Assembly: GCA_039683095.1 (NCBI GenBank)
Contig: JBDKSB010000001.1
Span: 248,001 to 312,000, forward strand
Source: Acidobacteriota bacterium
GTDB lineage: Bacteria; Acidobacteriota; Aminicenantia; Aminicenantales; Saccharicenantaceae
Reading direction: 5' to 3'
Length of the DNA stretch: 64,000 bases
Shown here: piece after piece, positions 28,036 to 37,143 of the stretch
How positions within the stretch are numbered: the stretch's first letter is position 1
How the letters are laid out: each line of letters begins with the position of its first letter
The notes under the pieces: model-generated
Databases searched by the model: none
The model's input: only the letters and a program-made list of their open reading frames with translations
What the model was told of the DNA's origin: nothing
Translations under genes and position numbers: made by a program

Positions 28036-28155
28036 TTCTTACCGACATAAGAAACGGAAAAATGGCCAAAAAAGAGCCGATTCAAACTGATTACCGGCCT
28101 GCCCAGATGTGCTAACTCATTTGGTGACAGCAAAATGCGTTAGCCAAGGCGAACA

Positions 28156-28187
28156 TTGACAGACTGACGACCGAGGGCCATTATGAT
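28156..28187 (+). promoter_or_regulatory. Promoter directly next to the mosaic's right end
   Basis: TTGACA (28156-28161) lies 4 bp outside the right inverted repeat. CATTAT (28179-28184) is at 17 bp; TATGAT (28182-28187) is the better hexamer but at 20 bp. It drives the lipoprotein gene at 28216. Confidence 0.5.
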
Positions 28188-28215
28188 AACGGAGTAGGAG
28201 TAACGGAGGCCCGGC

Positions 28216-29937
28216 ATGAGCGCGAGCGTCGGAAGGGCGCGAACAATGGAGAACCTCCGGATGCTGGCCGCCGTCCTGTCCGCGGTCAGCCTGGCGGCGG
28301 CCTGCTCGGTCTACAAGTTCAAGGACATGGACGGCCGGGCCCTGGCCGCCAAGGGCCGGCGCGGGAAGATCATCAGCGTGCAGACGGCCGACGAGAGCAT
28401 CACCTTCGCGGCCAGCGATCCGCCCGCAGTCAAGAACGGGGCGTTGGTCGGCAACCTGCATCTGACCTACACCATCGACCCGCTCGATATCGCCGATATC
28501 ACCGGCGGCGGGACCGGTCCGAAGGTCGTGCTGAAAGACGGCAGCCGCTTCCGGGTCGTCTCCAGCCGGGCCGAAGGCGACAAGATCAAGTGTCAGGCGG
28601 TCAAGGTCAGGTGGATCCCCCTCGACCGGATCATGCGGGCCAGGGTCCGGAAGATCAACGGACCGGCCTCGGTCCTCAAGGCGCTTGCCGGCGTCGTCGT
28701 CTTCGTGGGCGTTTTTGCCATCGACGCCGTGTTCCCCGGCGAGGATGAGGACGCCCTCGCCACGGAAGTCGAAGCCACGGTCGATGTGCTCAACTGGATG
28801 TTCAAGTCCGAAGGGGGCGGCGCGAACGGGAAGATAGGCCGCCGGGGGTCCAACGCCGCGCTCTTGGAAATGGACAAATCGTACGACACGGCCGCGGAAA
28901 CGGAGTTCTGGGCCATGGAATGGACGCCCGTCGATGCCGCGCCGGACGCGGACGGCAAGCTCCGGATCCGGCTCGGCAATCCGTCCGGCGTGACGCGGGG
29001 GGTCGATGAAGCCAAGCTCGTCGTCGTCGACCATGCCCCCGGGGTGGGCGTCTTCCCCGACGTTCGTGGGGCCATGCGCGGCTGTGCCGCCCCCGTCGCC
29101 CCCGAAACGGCCACGGCCAGGAACGGCCGGGACATCAAGAATCTCGTCTCGGCCCGGGACGGCGTCTTCTGGCGGACTGCCGACGGGGAGGCGGCGCCGG
29201 CCGCGGCGCCGCCGTCACGGGACGAGATCACGCTCTCGTTCCCCCGGCCGAAGGACGCCCGCCGAGCGAAGCTCATTGTCGCCGCCGCGAATTCTTCATG
29301 GCGCGCCGAATTCGCCCGAGAGGTCAAGGCCCGGCTGGCCGCTTCGCCCGCCCCGTCTCCGCCGGCCCCGTCTCCGGGCCAGGCCGATCATAACGATCAT
29401 AAGAAGAGGAAGAATGACAAGGATAAGGGTCAGGCGCCGCTACCATCGCGGCCACAGCGGCTCCCGCAGTCCCTGCGGCCCGGCTACGAGGAATGGGAGT
29501 ACGGCCGCGTCCGGGTCCAGCTGCTGACAGCCTTCGGCTGGCAGACCGGGCAGGCGCTCTTGGCCGGCGGGCCGCTTCCCGCCGGCGACATGATCTATAA
29601 CCTCGACCTGGACGACATCGGCACCGACAAGGTTTGGCTCAAGCTCTCCCCGCCGGCCAGATACTGGCTCGTCGACCGCCTGGCCCTCGATTTCGGCGCG
29701 GACGGCCCCGTCGAGCGGACGGACATTGACGCCGGGGACGTGGACGGCCCGGACGCGGCCGAGGTTCTGCTGGCGCTTGCGGCCGAGGACGGCACCACAT
29801 TCCTCATCGGGCCCGAGGACCAGCCCGCCCTCCTGACCTTCACCCTGCCCCCGCCCAAAGGGGGCCTGGAACGGACCCTCTTCCTCCGCACCGTCAGCTG
29901 CTATGCGACGCCCCCGGCCGCCCGGACAGATAAATAG
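28216..29937 (+). CDS. Large lipoprotein, function unknown
   Basis: A 573-residue protein. An N-terminal hydrophobic segment ends in Ala-Ala-Ala-Cys (lipobox near residue 30). A second hydrophobic stretch lies near 156-171 (LAGVVVFVGVFAIDAVF). A charged low-complexity linker at about 378-405 (His/Lys/Asp-rich) splits the protein into two halves. The second half has WEYGRVRVQLLTAFGWQTGQ and YNLDLDDIGTDKVWLKLS. No known domain is recognised. GGAGG lies 6 nt before the ATG; an in-frame ATG at 28246 would give a tidier signal peptide and is an alternative start. The M16 protease follows after 15 nt, so the two may be cotranscribed. Confidence 0.72.
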   Translation: MSASVGRARTMENLRMLAAVLSAVSLAAACSVYKFKDMDGRALAAKGRRGKIISVQTADESITFAASDPPAVKNGALVGNLHLTYTIDPLDIADITGGGTGPKVVLKDGSRFRVVSSRAEGDKIKCQAVKVRWIPLDRIMRARVRKINGPASVLKALAGVVVFVGVFAIDAVFPGEDEDALATEVEATVDVLNWMFKSEGGGANGKIGRRGSNAALLEMDKSYDTAAETEFWAMEWTPVDAAPDADGKLRIRLGNPSGVTRGVDEAKLVVVDHAPGVGVFPDVRGAMRGCAAPVAPETATARNGRDIKNLVSARDGVFWRTADGEAAPAAAPPSRDEITLSFPRPKDARRAKLIVAAANSSWRAEFAREVKARLAASPAPSPPAPSPGQADHNDHKKRKNDKDKGQAPLPSRPQRLPQSLRPGYEEWEYGRVRVQLLTAFGWQTGQALLAGGPLPAGDMIYNLDLDDIGTDKVWLKLSPPARYWLVDRLALDFGADGPVERTDIDAGDVDGPDAAEVLLALAAEDGTTFLIGPEDQPALLTFTLPPPKGGLERTLFLRTVSCYATPPAARTDK

Positions 29938-29952
29938 TGTATGATGGAGGGG

Positions 29953-32829
29953 ATGAACAAGCTGCGCAGAACCCTCCTGGCCATCCTTTCGGTCCTGCTG
30001 GTCCTTTCGGTCCTGGCGCCCTTCTCGGCCGCCCAGACCTCCGCGCCCGCCGCCTCGCCCGCCATCGCCCCGGCGGCCGCCCAGACCGACCTCTACGCCC
30101 TCGACCAGAAGATCCCGGTCGATCCCCGCATCACGGTCGGCCGTCTCCCCAACGGCCTCCGCTACTGGATCCGCGAGAACCGGGAGCCGAAGAACCGGGC
30201 CGAGCTGCGCCTGGTCGTCCAGGCCGGCTCCGTCCTCGAGGACGAGGACCAGCGCGGCCTGGCCCACGTCGTCGAGCACCTGGCCTTCAACGGCACGACC
30301 CATTTCCCCAAGCAGAAACTGGTCGATTTCATGGAATCGATCGGCATGCGCTTCGGCTCCGACCTCAACGCCTTCACCGGCTTCGACCAGACGATCTACA
30401 TGCTCCAGATCCCGATGGATTCGCCGGCCGTCCTCGACAACGCCTTCCTCATCCTCGAGGACTGGGCCCACAACGTGACCTTCGACCCCAAGGCCGTTGA
30501 CAAGGAGCGCGGCATCATCCTGGAGGAGTGGCGGCTCGGCCAGGGCGCCGACGCCCGCATCCGTGACAAGCAGATCCCCATCCTGCTGGCCGGCTCGCGC
30601 TACGCCGAGCGCCTTCCCGACGGGAAGCCCGAGATCATCGCCAACTTCTCCTACGACACCCTCAAGCGCTTTTATCGGACCTGGTACCGGCCGGACCTGA
30701 TGGCCGTCATCGCCGTGGGCGATTTCGACCGGGCCCGGATCGAGGACCAGATCAAGAAGCACTTCGGGCCGCTCGCGACGCCGCCCGGCGCCCCGCCGCG
30801 CCCCGAGTACCCCGTGCCGGACCACGACGGCACGCTCTTCGCCCTGGCCCCCGACAAGGAGGCTTCCCGGAGCGTCGTGGCCGTATACCACAAGCTTCCG
30901 GCCGCCGACCAGAGCACCGTCGGGGCCTACCGCCGCATGCTGGTCGAGCGGCTGTTCAACGACATGATCAACGAGCGGCTGGCCGAGATCGCCCAGAAGC
31001 CCGATCCGCCGTTCCTCGGCGCCGCCTCCAGCCGCGGCCGCTTCGTCGGCTCCAAGGACGCCTACGCCCTCTCGGCGCTCGTCGTCGACGGCGGCATCCC
31101 GCGCGGCCTCCGGGCACTCTACGCGGAAGGCGAGCGGGTGGCCCGCTTCGGGTTCACCGCGACCGAGCTCGAGCGCCGGAAGGCCGCGGCCTTCCGCTAC
31201 TTCGAGCGGGCCCTGGCCGAGAAGGAGACCGAAGACTCGAGCTCCTACGCCGAGGAGTTCACCCGGGCCTTCCTCGAGGGCGAGCCGACGCCCGGCATCC
31301 AGTACGAATACAACCTGCACAAGCAGTTCCTGCCCGGCATCACCCTCGACGAGGTAAACGCCCTGGCCCGCGAGTGGATGACCGACCGCAACCGCGTGGT
31401 CATGGCCAGCTTCCCGGACAAGCCCTCCGTCCCGGTCCCGACCGAGGCCGGCCTGCGGGCCGTTCTCGAGGAGGTCAAGGCCCAGCCGCTCACGGCCTAC
31501 GAAGACACGGCGACCGACGCGCCGCTCATCGCCCAGGAGCCGGCTCCCGGGACGATCACGGCCCGCCGCGAGATCCCCGCGGCCGGCGTCATCGAGTGGA
31601 CGCTCTCCAACGGCGCCCGCGTCGTCCTGAAGCCCACGACCTTCAAGGAGGACGAGATCCTCTTCCGGGCCACGAGCGCGGGCGGCGTTTCGCTCGCCGA
31701 CGACCGGAACCTCATCGCCGCCAACACGGCCGACCAGGTCGTGCCCGCCGGCGGCCTCGGCGCGTTCAGCGCCGTCGACCTGGAGAAGAAGCTGGCCGGC
31801 AAGGCCGTCGGCATCGATCCGTCGATCGGCGAGCTCGAGGAGGGCGTGTCGGGCAGCGCCTCGCCCCGCGACGCGGAGACGCTCTTCCAGCTCGTTTACC
31901 TGACCTTCACCGCGCCGCGGCCGGACCCCGTCGTCTTCGAGGTCTTCAAGTCCCACCTGAAGAGCGTCCTCGAGAACCGGACCAAGAGCCCGGAGACCGT
32001 GTTCTCGGACACCCTGCGGACGACACTGCAGCGGGACCAGCCCCGGTTCCGGCCGATGACCGTGGACGAGATCCCGCAGATGGACCTCCAGAAGTCCCTG
32101 GCTTTCTACCGCGACCGCTTCGCCGACGCGAGCGATTTCACGTTCGTCATCGTCGGCAACCTGGACCTGGCGAAGATCGAGCCGCTCGTCTGCCGCTACC
32201 TGGCCTCGCTGCCGTCGCTCCACCGGACGGAGACCTGGAAGGACTGGCGCGTGGCGCCGCCCGAGGGCGTGGTCAAGCGGACGGTCGAGAAGGGCGTCGA
32301 GCCCAAGAGCCTGACGGCCATCGTCTTCTCGGGGGATTTCCGCGACGACGCCGCGGGCCGGCTCAATATCCGGGCCGCCGCCCACGTGCTCGAGACGCGC
32401 CTGCGGAAGCTCCTGCGCGAGACCCTGAGCGGCACCTACGACGTCAGCGTCCGGCCCTCGTACGGCCGGATCCCGCGGCCGGAGTTCCGGATGTCGATCG
32501 ACCTGGGCACCGACCCGGCCCGGATGGACGAGATGACCCGGGCCATCTTCGCCGAGATCCGGAAGCTGCAGAAGAAGGGGCCCGCCGCGGCCGAGGTCGC
32601 CGAGGACCGCCTGGCCGAGTCGCGCGATTACGAGACGGCCAGCCGCCAGAACGGCTGGTGGCTCGACGAGCTCGTCGAGTGCAGCCGGCTGGGCACGGAC
32701 CCGGCCGGGATCCTGCGCTTCCCCGAGTCGTTGAAGCTCCTGACGACGGGCTCGGTCAAGGCCGCGGCGAAGACGTATTTCGACACCAAGCGCTACGTCC
32801 AGGTCACGTTGTATCCGGAGAAGAAGTAG
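29953..32829 (+). CDS. M16 family zinc protease (PqqL-like, two tandem units)
   Basis: A 958-residue exported peptidase. After a signal peptide (about 1-26) comes the first M16 unit with the inverted zinc motif His105-Val-Val-Glu-His109 (HVVEHLAFNGT). Companion C-terminal M16 domains and a second, inactive M16 pair follow, as in PqqL and insulysin-like enzymes. Function: degradation of imported peptides in the periplasm (family knowledge). The start at 29953 has GGAGGGG immediately before it; an ATG at 29941 is in frame but lacks a ribosome site and overlaps a TATGAT box. It follows the unknown lipoprotein by 15 nt. Confidence 0.9.
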   Translation: MNKLRRTLLAILSVLLVLSVLAPFSAAQTSAPAASPAIAPAAAQTDLYALDQKIPVDPRITVGRLPNGLRYWIRENREPKNRAELRLVVQAGSVLEDEDQRGLAHVVEHLAFNGTTHFPKQKLVDFMESIGMRFGSDLNAFTGFDQTIYMLQIPMDSPAVLDNAFLILEDWAHNVTFDPKAVDKERGIILEEWRLGQGADARIRDKQIPILLAGSRYAERLPDGKPEIIANFSYDTLKRFYRTWYRPDLMAVIAVGDFDRARIEDQIKKHFGPLATPPGAPPRPEYPVPDHDGTLFALAPDKEASRSVVAVYHKLPAADQSTVGAYRRMLVERLFNDMINERLAEIAQKPDPPFLGAASSRGRFVGSKDAYALSALVVDGGIPRGLRALYAEGERVARFGFTATELERRKAAAFRYFERALAEKETEDSSSYAEEFTRAFLEGEPTPGIQYEYNLHKQFLPGITLDEVNALAREWMTDRNRVVMASFPDKPSVPVPTEAGLRAVLEEVKAQPLTAYEDTATDAPLIAQEPAPGTITARREIPAAGVIEWTLSNGARVVLKPTTFKEDEILFRATSAGGVSLADDRNLIAANTADQVVPAGGLGAFSAVDLEKKLAGKAVGIDPSIGELEEGVSGSASPRDAETLFQLVYLTFTAPRPDPVVFEVFKSHLKSVLENRTKSPETVFSDTLRTTLQRDQPRFRPMTVDEIPQMDLQKSLAFYRDRFADASDFTFVIVGNLDLAKIEPLVCRYLASLPSLHRTETWKDWRVAPPEGVVKRTVEKGVEPKSLTAIVFSGDFRDDAAGRLNIRAAAHVLETRLRKLLRETLSGTYDVSVRPSYGRIPRPEFRMSIDLGTDPARMDEMTRAIFAEIRKLQKKGPAAAEVAEDRLAESRDYETASRQNGWWLDELVECSRLGTDPAGILRFPESLKLLTTGSVKAAAKTYFDTKRYVQVTLYPEKK

Positions 32830-32876
32830 CCCGGGGCGCCGTCCGCTCCGGCTCTCGGCCGCGGCGGCGCGCATTA

Positions 32877-32906
32877 TTGACCGCCGTCAAGGCTTTCCGA
32901 TATGAT
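32877..32906 (+). promoter_or_regulatory. Near-consensus promoter of the 812-residue protein
   Basis: TTGACC (32877-32882) and TATGAT (32901-32906) with an 18-bp spacer. The -10 box ends 7 nt before the ATG at 32914, which predicts a leaderless mRNA. Confidence 0.7.
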
Positions 32907-32913
32907 GCCGGCC

Positions 32914-35352
32914 ATGTCACCCTTCGCCCCTGCCGGCCAATCCCGCCGCCCCCGCACCGCGCCGCGCACGGCGCTTCTCGGCGCCCTCCTGGCCCTCCTT
33001 TCGGCCGCTGCCGTTCCCCTGCCGGCCGCCGCGCCCCCGCCCCCGCAGGAGTTCAAGCGGCTGGCCCAGCACGATCCCGCCCGGCCGATCGCCTTCCGCA
33101 TCGTGCTCGAGGAGAACGCGCAGGTCGGCGAAGTGAACTGGTCCGCCAAGGGAGAGGTGCGGTATGCCCTCCTTCCGGCCTGGGACGGCACGCCTTTCTC
33201 GTGGAGCGCCTTCGCCCGCCTCAAGGCGGGCGAGCGGCTGCCGTTCTACGCTAAGGAGATCAAGGGCTCAGGCAAGGCCAAGGACCCCGATTTCGACTAT
33301 ACCTGGACCGAGACGCTCCGAGACGGGGCCTATGAGTTCAACGCCAAGAACGGATCTAGCTACAGCAAGCAAGCCCCCTACGCCGACGACACGGACGCGG
33401 TGCTCGAACGCACTGCGTCCGGGGCCACCCTGAAGTTCAGCTGGATGCTCCAGACGGTCACCGAGATCGGCGCGGGCGTCCATTGCCTCGGCTTCACCGA
33501 CGACGAGGCGGCCCGGCTCCTGACGTTCCGTTTCAGCGAAGACGAGATCCGGCGGGCGGCCTCGATCGTCAAGACGAACCAGGGGACCATCCAAGGCGAT
33601 CCCGAGGCAGATATCAGGTACCCGGTCGACGTCCGGGCCACGTTGAGCTTCGGGCCCCCGCCCGCCGCCGCCCAGGTCACGCTGGCCGGCTGCTTCACGC
33701 TGGGAGAGGGCGGCCGGGGCCAGGTGACGGCCTCGGGCACCCCGGCGGGCGGCACCTACAGCTTCCGCGTCATTCCGCCGGAGGCGGTGAAGATCCAGTC
33801 CCAGGGCGCCGCGGCCACGCTGACCGCGGGATCGCCGGACCGGGGGACCCTCTTCGTGGAATACACCACCCCCGACGGCCAGGTCGTCGAGGCCTCCCAC
33901 GCCGTGGCCTCGGTCCGCATCGAATCGGTCAACGGCGGCGCGGCCGTCCCCGAGATCCCGCTCTACGATATTGACGGCAAGAAGACGCCGGGCGTCCTCG
34001 AGGTTCCGATCAAGGTCCTCCCCGCGGATGCGGCGGACATGCTCGATTTCGTCGCCGACGACCCGGCGGTCCTGTCCCTCGCCAACCTGGGCAACGCGGT
34101 CGCCCTCCAGGGCCTGCGCCCGGGGAAGACGGCCATCCAGGCCCGGACATCGTGCGGCGAGCGGTTCGGCCCCGCCGTCCAGGTCGACGTCGTCAATTGC
34201 GACAAGGCGACCATCGCCAAGCTCGAGGAGATGATGAAGATCGCCTCCGACTCCTGGAAGGCCTCGGCCAAGGACTTCTCGGCGGCCATGGATTCCAAGG
34301 AGTTCCAGGAGTCCTCGGAGAAGATCGCGACGGCCACCGCCCAGCTGGCCCGCAAGACGGCTGTCGCCGTCGTCGGCTCGGCGGCGGGGTACGGGGAGAC
34401 GGTGACGGCGGGGGCCAAAGGCGTCGCCGACGTCATCGGCAAGCTCGACGCCATCGCCGACGTCCTCACCGACGCTGTCACGGGCGCCGGGGCCCTGGAC
34501 TCCGGCGTCGACGTGGCCGGCCTGGCCGCGGAGTTCTCTGGCAAGCAGTTCGCCCAGACGGTCTTCGACGCGCAGGACGTCGTCAAGGCGGCCCAGGAGT
34601 TCGGCCAGCACCTCGGCAACCTCAAGGGCCAGACCGACAGGATGGCCGAGGCGGCCAAGTGGATGGACCACTGGAACAAGATCATGCAGGACATCACCCG
34701 GCGCCAGAAGATCTGCCGGAAAACGGAGACGCCGCCGCAGGAGAAGAAGCCGCCGACCGAGCCGGAAAAGCCGAAGCCCGCGCCGAAGTCCGATCCGAAG
34801 AAGACGACGCCTCCGGCGACGACCCCGGCCACGACGCCCACGACGCCGGGCACGACGACCACGCCCGGGGCCACGACGCCCGGGACGGAGCTGCCGCCGA
34901 CGCCCCCGTCCAACCCGCCGAGCCTGGTGGGGCTGCCCTTCGAAAAGAGCGACTGCGGCTGCGGCAAAACCCAGGCCATCGGCCAGACCGCGGCCGGTCT
35001 CGCCTCGGTCTCGACGGGCTTCGGCAACCTGCTGGACTGCGTCGATCGGTTCCGCACCACCGGGCTCGAGCCCTATGCCGCGACCCTGCAGGAGATGCCG
35101 TCGGTGTTCGAGAAGCTGGGAGCCGCCGCGAAAACGGGGGGCAAGGCCCTCAAGGAGGCCGCCAAGACCGCCCTGCCGTCGGTGCAGTCGTTCTCGGAGC
35201 GGGCCAAGGCCTTCCAGACCGCTGGCCTGACGTTCAACGATGGCTTCCAGGCCTGCCCGGAGTCGACGAAGACGGCGGTCAGCTACCTCCAGTCGACCAA
35301 GGACTACGCCAAGACGACCGGGAGCGCGACCACGGTCGAATTGAAAAAATAG
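32914..35352 (+). CDS. Large secreted multidomain protein, function unknown
   Basis: An 812-residue protein. A long signal sequence (basic residues, then ALLGALLALLSAAAVPLPAA) precedes a beta-rich first half (about 45-420), whose end looks like a bacterial Ig-like fold (DPAVLSLANLGNAVALQGLR). A helical segment (about 425-610) includes an Ala/Gly/Val-rich membrane-seeking stretch (AVAVVGSAAGYGETVTAGAK). A Pro/Thr-rich linker (about 612-670) is followed by a C-terminal helical part with a Cys-Gly-Cys-Gly motif. No family is recognised. The start is chosen from the promoter geometry; ATGs at 32902 and 32905 lie inside the -10 box. Confidence 0.72.
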   Translation: MSPFAPAGQSRRPRTAPRTALLGALLALLSAAAVPLPAAAPPPPQEFKRLAQHDPARPIAFRIVLEENAQVGEVNWSAKGEVRYALLPAWDGTPFSWSAFARLKAGERLPFYAKEIKGSGKAKDPDFDYTWTETLRDGAYEFNAKNGSSYSKQAPYADDTDAVLERTASGATLKFSWMLQTVTEIGAGVHCLGFTDDEAARLLTFRFSEDEIRRAASIVKTNQGTIQGDPEADIRYPVDVRATLSFGPPPAAAQVTLAGCFTLGEGGRGQVTASGTPAGGTYSFRVIPPEAVKIQSQGAAATLTAGSPDRGTLFVEYTTPDGQVVEASHAVASVRIESVNGGAAVPEIPLYDIDGKKTPGVLEVPIKVLPADAADMLDFVADDPAVLSLANLGNAVALQGLRPGKTAIQARTSCGERFGPAVQVDVVNCDKATIAKLEEMMKIASDSWKASAKDFSAAMDSKEFQESSEKIATATAQLARKTAVAVVGSAAGYGETVTAGAKGVADVIGKLDAIADVLTDAVTGAGALDSGVDVAGLAAEFSGKQFAQTVFDAQDVVKAAQEFGQHLGNLKGQTDRMAEAAKWMDHWNKIMQDITRRQKICRKTETPPQEKKPPTEPEKPKPAPKSDPKKTTPPATTPATTPTTPGTTTTPGATTPGTELPPTPPSNPPSLVGLPFEKSDCGCGKTQAIGQTAAGLASVSTGFGNLLDCVDRFRTTGLEPYAATLQEMPSVFEKLGAAAKTGGKALKEAAKTALPSVQSFSERAKAFQTAGLTFNDGFQACPESTKTAVSYLQSTKDYAKTTGSATTVELKK

Positions 35353-35533
35353 CTTCAGCGGCGCCTCCGGCCCCGGCTGGAGCGGGCAGGCTCCTTGTGC
35401 ACCTGGCGCCTGTCATGCCCATTCCAGCGATCTCCGTGTCCGGAGCGAAGCTCTTTTCGCGAAGCCCGCGATCACACCGCTTTTTCCCATCTCGAGCCCC
35501 GGCCTCGAAGATCGCGGGTTCAACGTCCGGCGC

Positions 35534-35562
35534 TTGACAACGGCCGGGCTGCCTTCTATCTA
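35534..35562 (+). promoter_or_regulatory. Promoter of the beta-helix protein gene
   Basis: Consensus TTGACA (35534-35539) and TATCTA (35557-35562) at 17 bp. The leader to the ATG at 35719 is long, about 150 nt. Confidence 0.65.
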
Positions 35563-35647
35563 TTGATATATCTTCTCTTGACGGGCGGGCAGCAGATTCC
35601 GCAGCAGGGCTCCCTTCGGCGTCGGGGCGCGCCGAAAAGGAGGTGCC

Positions 35648-35716
35648 GTGGGGGGAGGACTTCATCGTTGCGTGATCCCGAGGGGGGATTCCGTCTGTCT
35701 TATAAAAGGAGGGTGA
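35648..35716 (+). CDS. Possible 22-residue leader peptide
   Basis: A GTG preceded by the strong ribosome site AAAGGAGGTG opens a 22-codon frame. Its TGA lies within the ribosome site region of the next gene (stop 35716, next ATG 35719). The peptide (two Cys, Gly-rich start) matches nothing known. The strong site and the tight junction suggest translation, possibly coupling; coding status is unproven. Confidence 0.25.
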   Translation: MGGGLHRCVIPRGDSVCLIKGG

Positions 35717-35718
35717 TC

Positions 35719-37095
35719 ATGGCCAAGGAGCAGAGTGGATTCCGGCATTTTCTCTTGCCGATCGCGGCGGCGGCCGCCTTACTGGCGGCGTCTTCCGGCC
35801 TGGCCCAGGCGGCGACCTGGACGGTCGATCCGTCCATGGGGCGCCCGGCCATCCAGGCGGTCATCGACGGGGCCGCGAACGGGGACACGGTCCTTTTCCT
35901 GGCGGGCACGTACGATTGGAGCGATACGCCCCTTTCTTATAAGTGGGAAAACACCGGGGCGATCGTCATCCTGGACAAGACGCTGACGATCAAAGGCGCG
36001 CCCGGCGCGGTCCTCGTCGGCCGGCCGAGCATCGACGGCACGACCAGCCTGGCCCAAGGTATCAACGCCTTCGCCGTCATCGACCAAGACCTGAACGATG
36101 ACGTGACCTTCGACGGCCTGCTCTTCCAGACCTTCCTCCGGGGGGTCCGGTGCGGCTGGCTGAGCTCCCGCGATCCCGCGAGCGGGGACGAGGTCTTTGA
36201 GCCCAATCTCCGGAACCTGACCGTCGCTAATTGCGTCTTCCGGGACATGCACCGGGAGTCCGTCAGCGTGTCCAACCTCGGGGGGAACGCCCTTGTCAGG
36301 AACAACGACATGACCGGGCCCTACATCGCCCTGTTCGTCGACTGGTACTGGAGCCCGGGCCGAGACTGGCAGTGGCAGCCCGAGGGCACGATTATCCAAT
36401 GCCTGGGCAACAGGGTCCATTCCCCGGGGCTGGGCTTCTATTTCTGCCAGACCAGGAACGTCGCCGTCAGGGACAACACTGTCGCCGAGGCGGGCGCCTG
36501 GGCGATCGAGATGAACAGGGCCTACCTCGGCGCGGTCATTTCCGGCAATGTCCTCTCGCGCTGCTGGGGCGGCATCCTCCTCGTCGGCCCGGCGATCGGC
36601 GCGACCGTCGAACGCAACGAGCTCACGGACATCCTCGACCGGGGGATCAGCCTCCGGACCGACGACGCCTCGGGAAATGTCATCAGCCGGAACAGGATCG
36701 CCATGGCGGCTGGCAGCCGCTGGGCGGTGCTCAGCAACGCCAAGAAGAATTTCTACGGGCAGAACAAGGTCACGGGGGCGGGAGAGCTGGCCTTCTGCCT
36801 GTACGGGGAGGAGACCGCGGAGGGCGCCCTCGAAATCGCCCACCACGAAACCATGCAGGGCAACAATGTCAACGATTTCACGCCGGTCTATTGCCATTTC
36901 TACTTTGATCCCACGACCCATGACAACCTCGTCGTCGGCTCGGGGATGGACACGAATACCGTTTACGACGAAGGCGTCAGCAACAGGATCACGGGCGCAA
37001 CCTCCGTCGCCGGGGGTATCGGGCAGGATCTGAAAAGAGCGATCCTGCTCCGTAATGACACGCTCAAGGAGGCCCGGGAGATCCTTCGCCACTGA
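35719..37095 (+). CDS. Exported right-handed parallel beta-helix protein
   Basis: A 458-residue protein. A signal peptide (about 1-31, ending Leu-Ala-Gln-Ala-Ala) is followed by a pectate-lyase-like beta-helix with repeating coils (NCVFRDMHRESVSVSNLGGN, then VISGNVLSRCWGGILLVGPA, and VISRNRIAMAAGSRWAVLSN). The opening PAIQAVIDGAANGDTVLFL matches the start of periplasmic copper-binding/NosD-like and pectin-lyase-fold proteins. The fold suggests binding or cutting of a polysaccharide, but no catalytic site can be named. GGAGGG lies before the ATG at 35719. Single transcription unit. Confidence 0.82.
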   Translation: MAKEQSGFRHFLLPIAAAAALLAASSGLAQAATWTVDPSMGRPAIQAVIDGAANGDTVLFLAGTYDWSDTPLSYKWENTGAIVILDKTLTIKGAPGAVLVGRPSIDGTTSLAQGINAFAVIDQDLNDDVTFDGLLFQTFLRGVRCGWLSSRDPASGDEVFEPNLRNLTVANCVFRDMHRESVSVSNLGGNALVRNNDMTGPYIALFVDWYWSPGRDWQWQPEGTIIQCLGNRVHSPGLGFYFCQTRNVAVRDNTVAEAGAWAIEMNRAYLGAVISGNVLSRCWGGILLVGPAIGATVERNELTDILDRGISLRTDDASGNVISRNRIAMAAGSRWAVLSNAKKNFYGQNKVTGAGELAFCLYGEETAEGALEIAHHETMQGNNVNDFTPVYCHFYFDPTTHDNLVVGSGMDTNTVYDEGVSNRITGATSVAGGIGQDLKRAILLRNDTLKEAREILRH

Positions 37096-37143
37096 GCCCG
37101 TCCGGTCTTTTTCCCGCGGCCGCTGCCCGCGGCCGCTTCGACC

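Larger units (their letters stand above)
27507..28151. mobile_element. Low-GC repeat mosaic bounded by 16-bp inverted repeats
   Basis: CGCCTTGGCTAACGCA at 27507-27522 recurs, inverted and perfect, at 28136-28151. Between them are two collinear repeat units, a tandem 18-bp duplication and an outer-membrane gene fragment. There is no transposase and no clear target-site duplication (outside bases GTGTG and AACAT). A non-autonomous, MITE-like element or its wreckage is the simplest reading. The base composition is clearly more AT-rich than all flanking genes. Confidence 0.55.
35353..35718. other. Intergenic region and leader before the beta-helix gene
   Basis: The first 180 bases hold no feature I can support. 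They are followed by a promoter (35534-35562) and a leader of about 150 nt. The leader contains a possible 22-codon ORF (35648-35716). No known riboswitch fold was recognised. Confidence 0.5.

Noticed and set aside
27507-28151. Integron attC sites
   Set aside because: The TAAC/GTTA ends suggested it, but the boxes do not fit the consensus (GTTAGCC in place of GTTRRRY) and no integrase or cassette is present.
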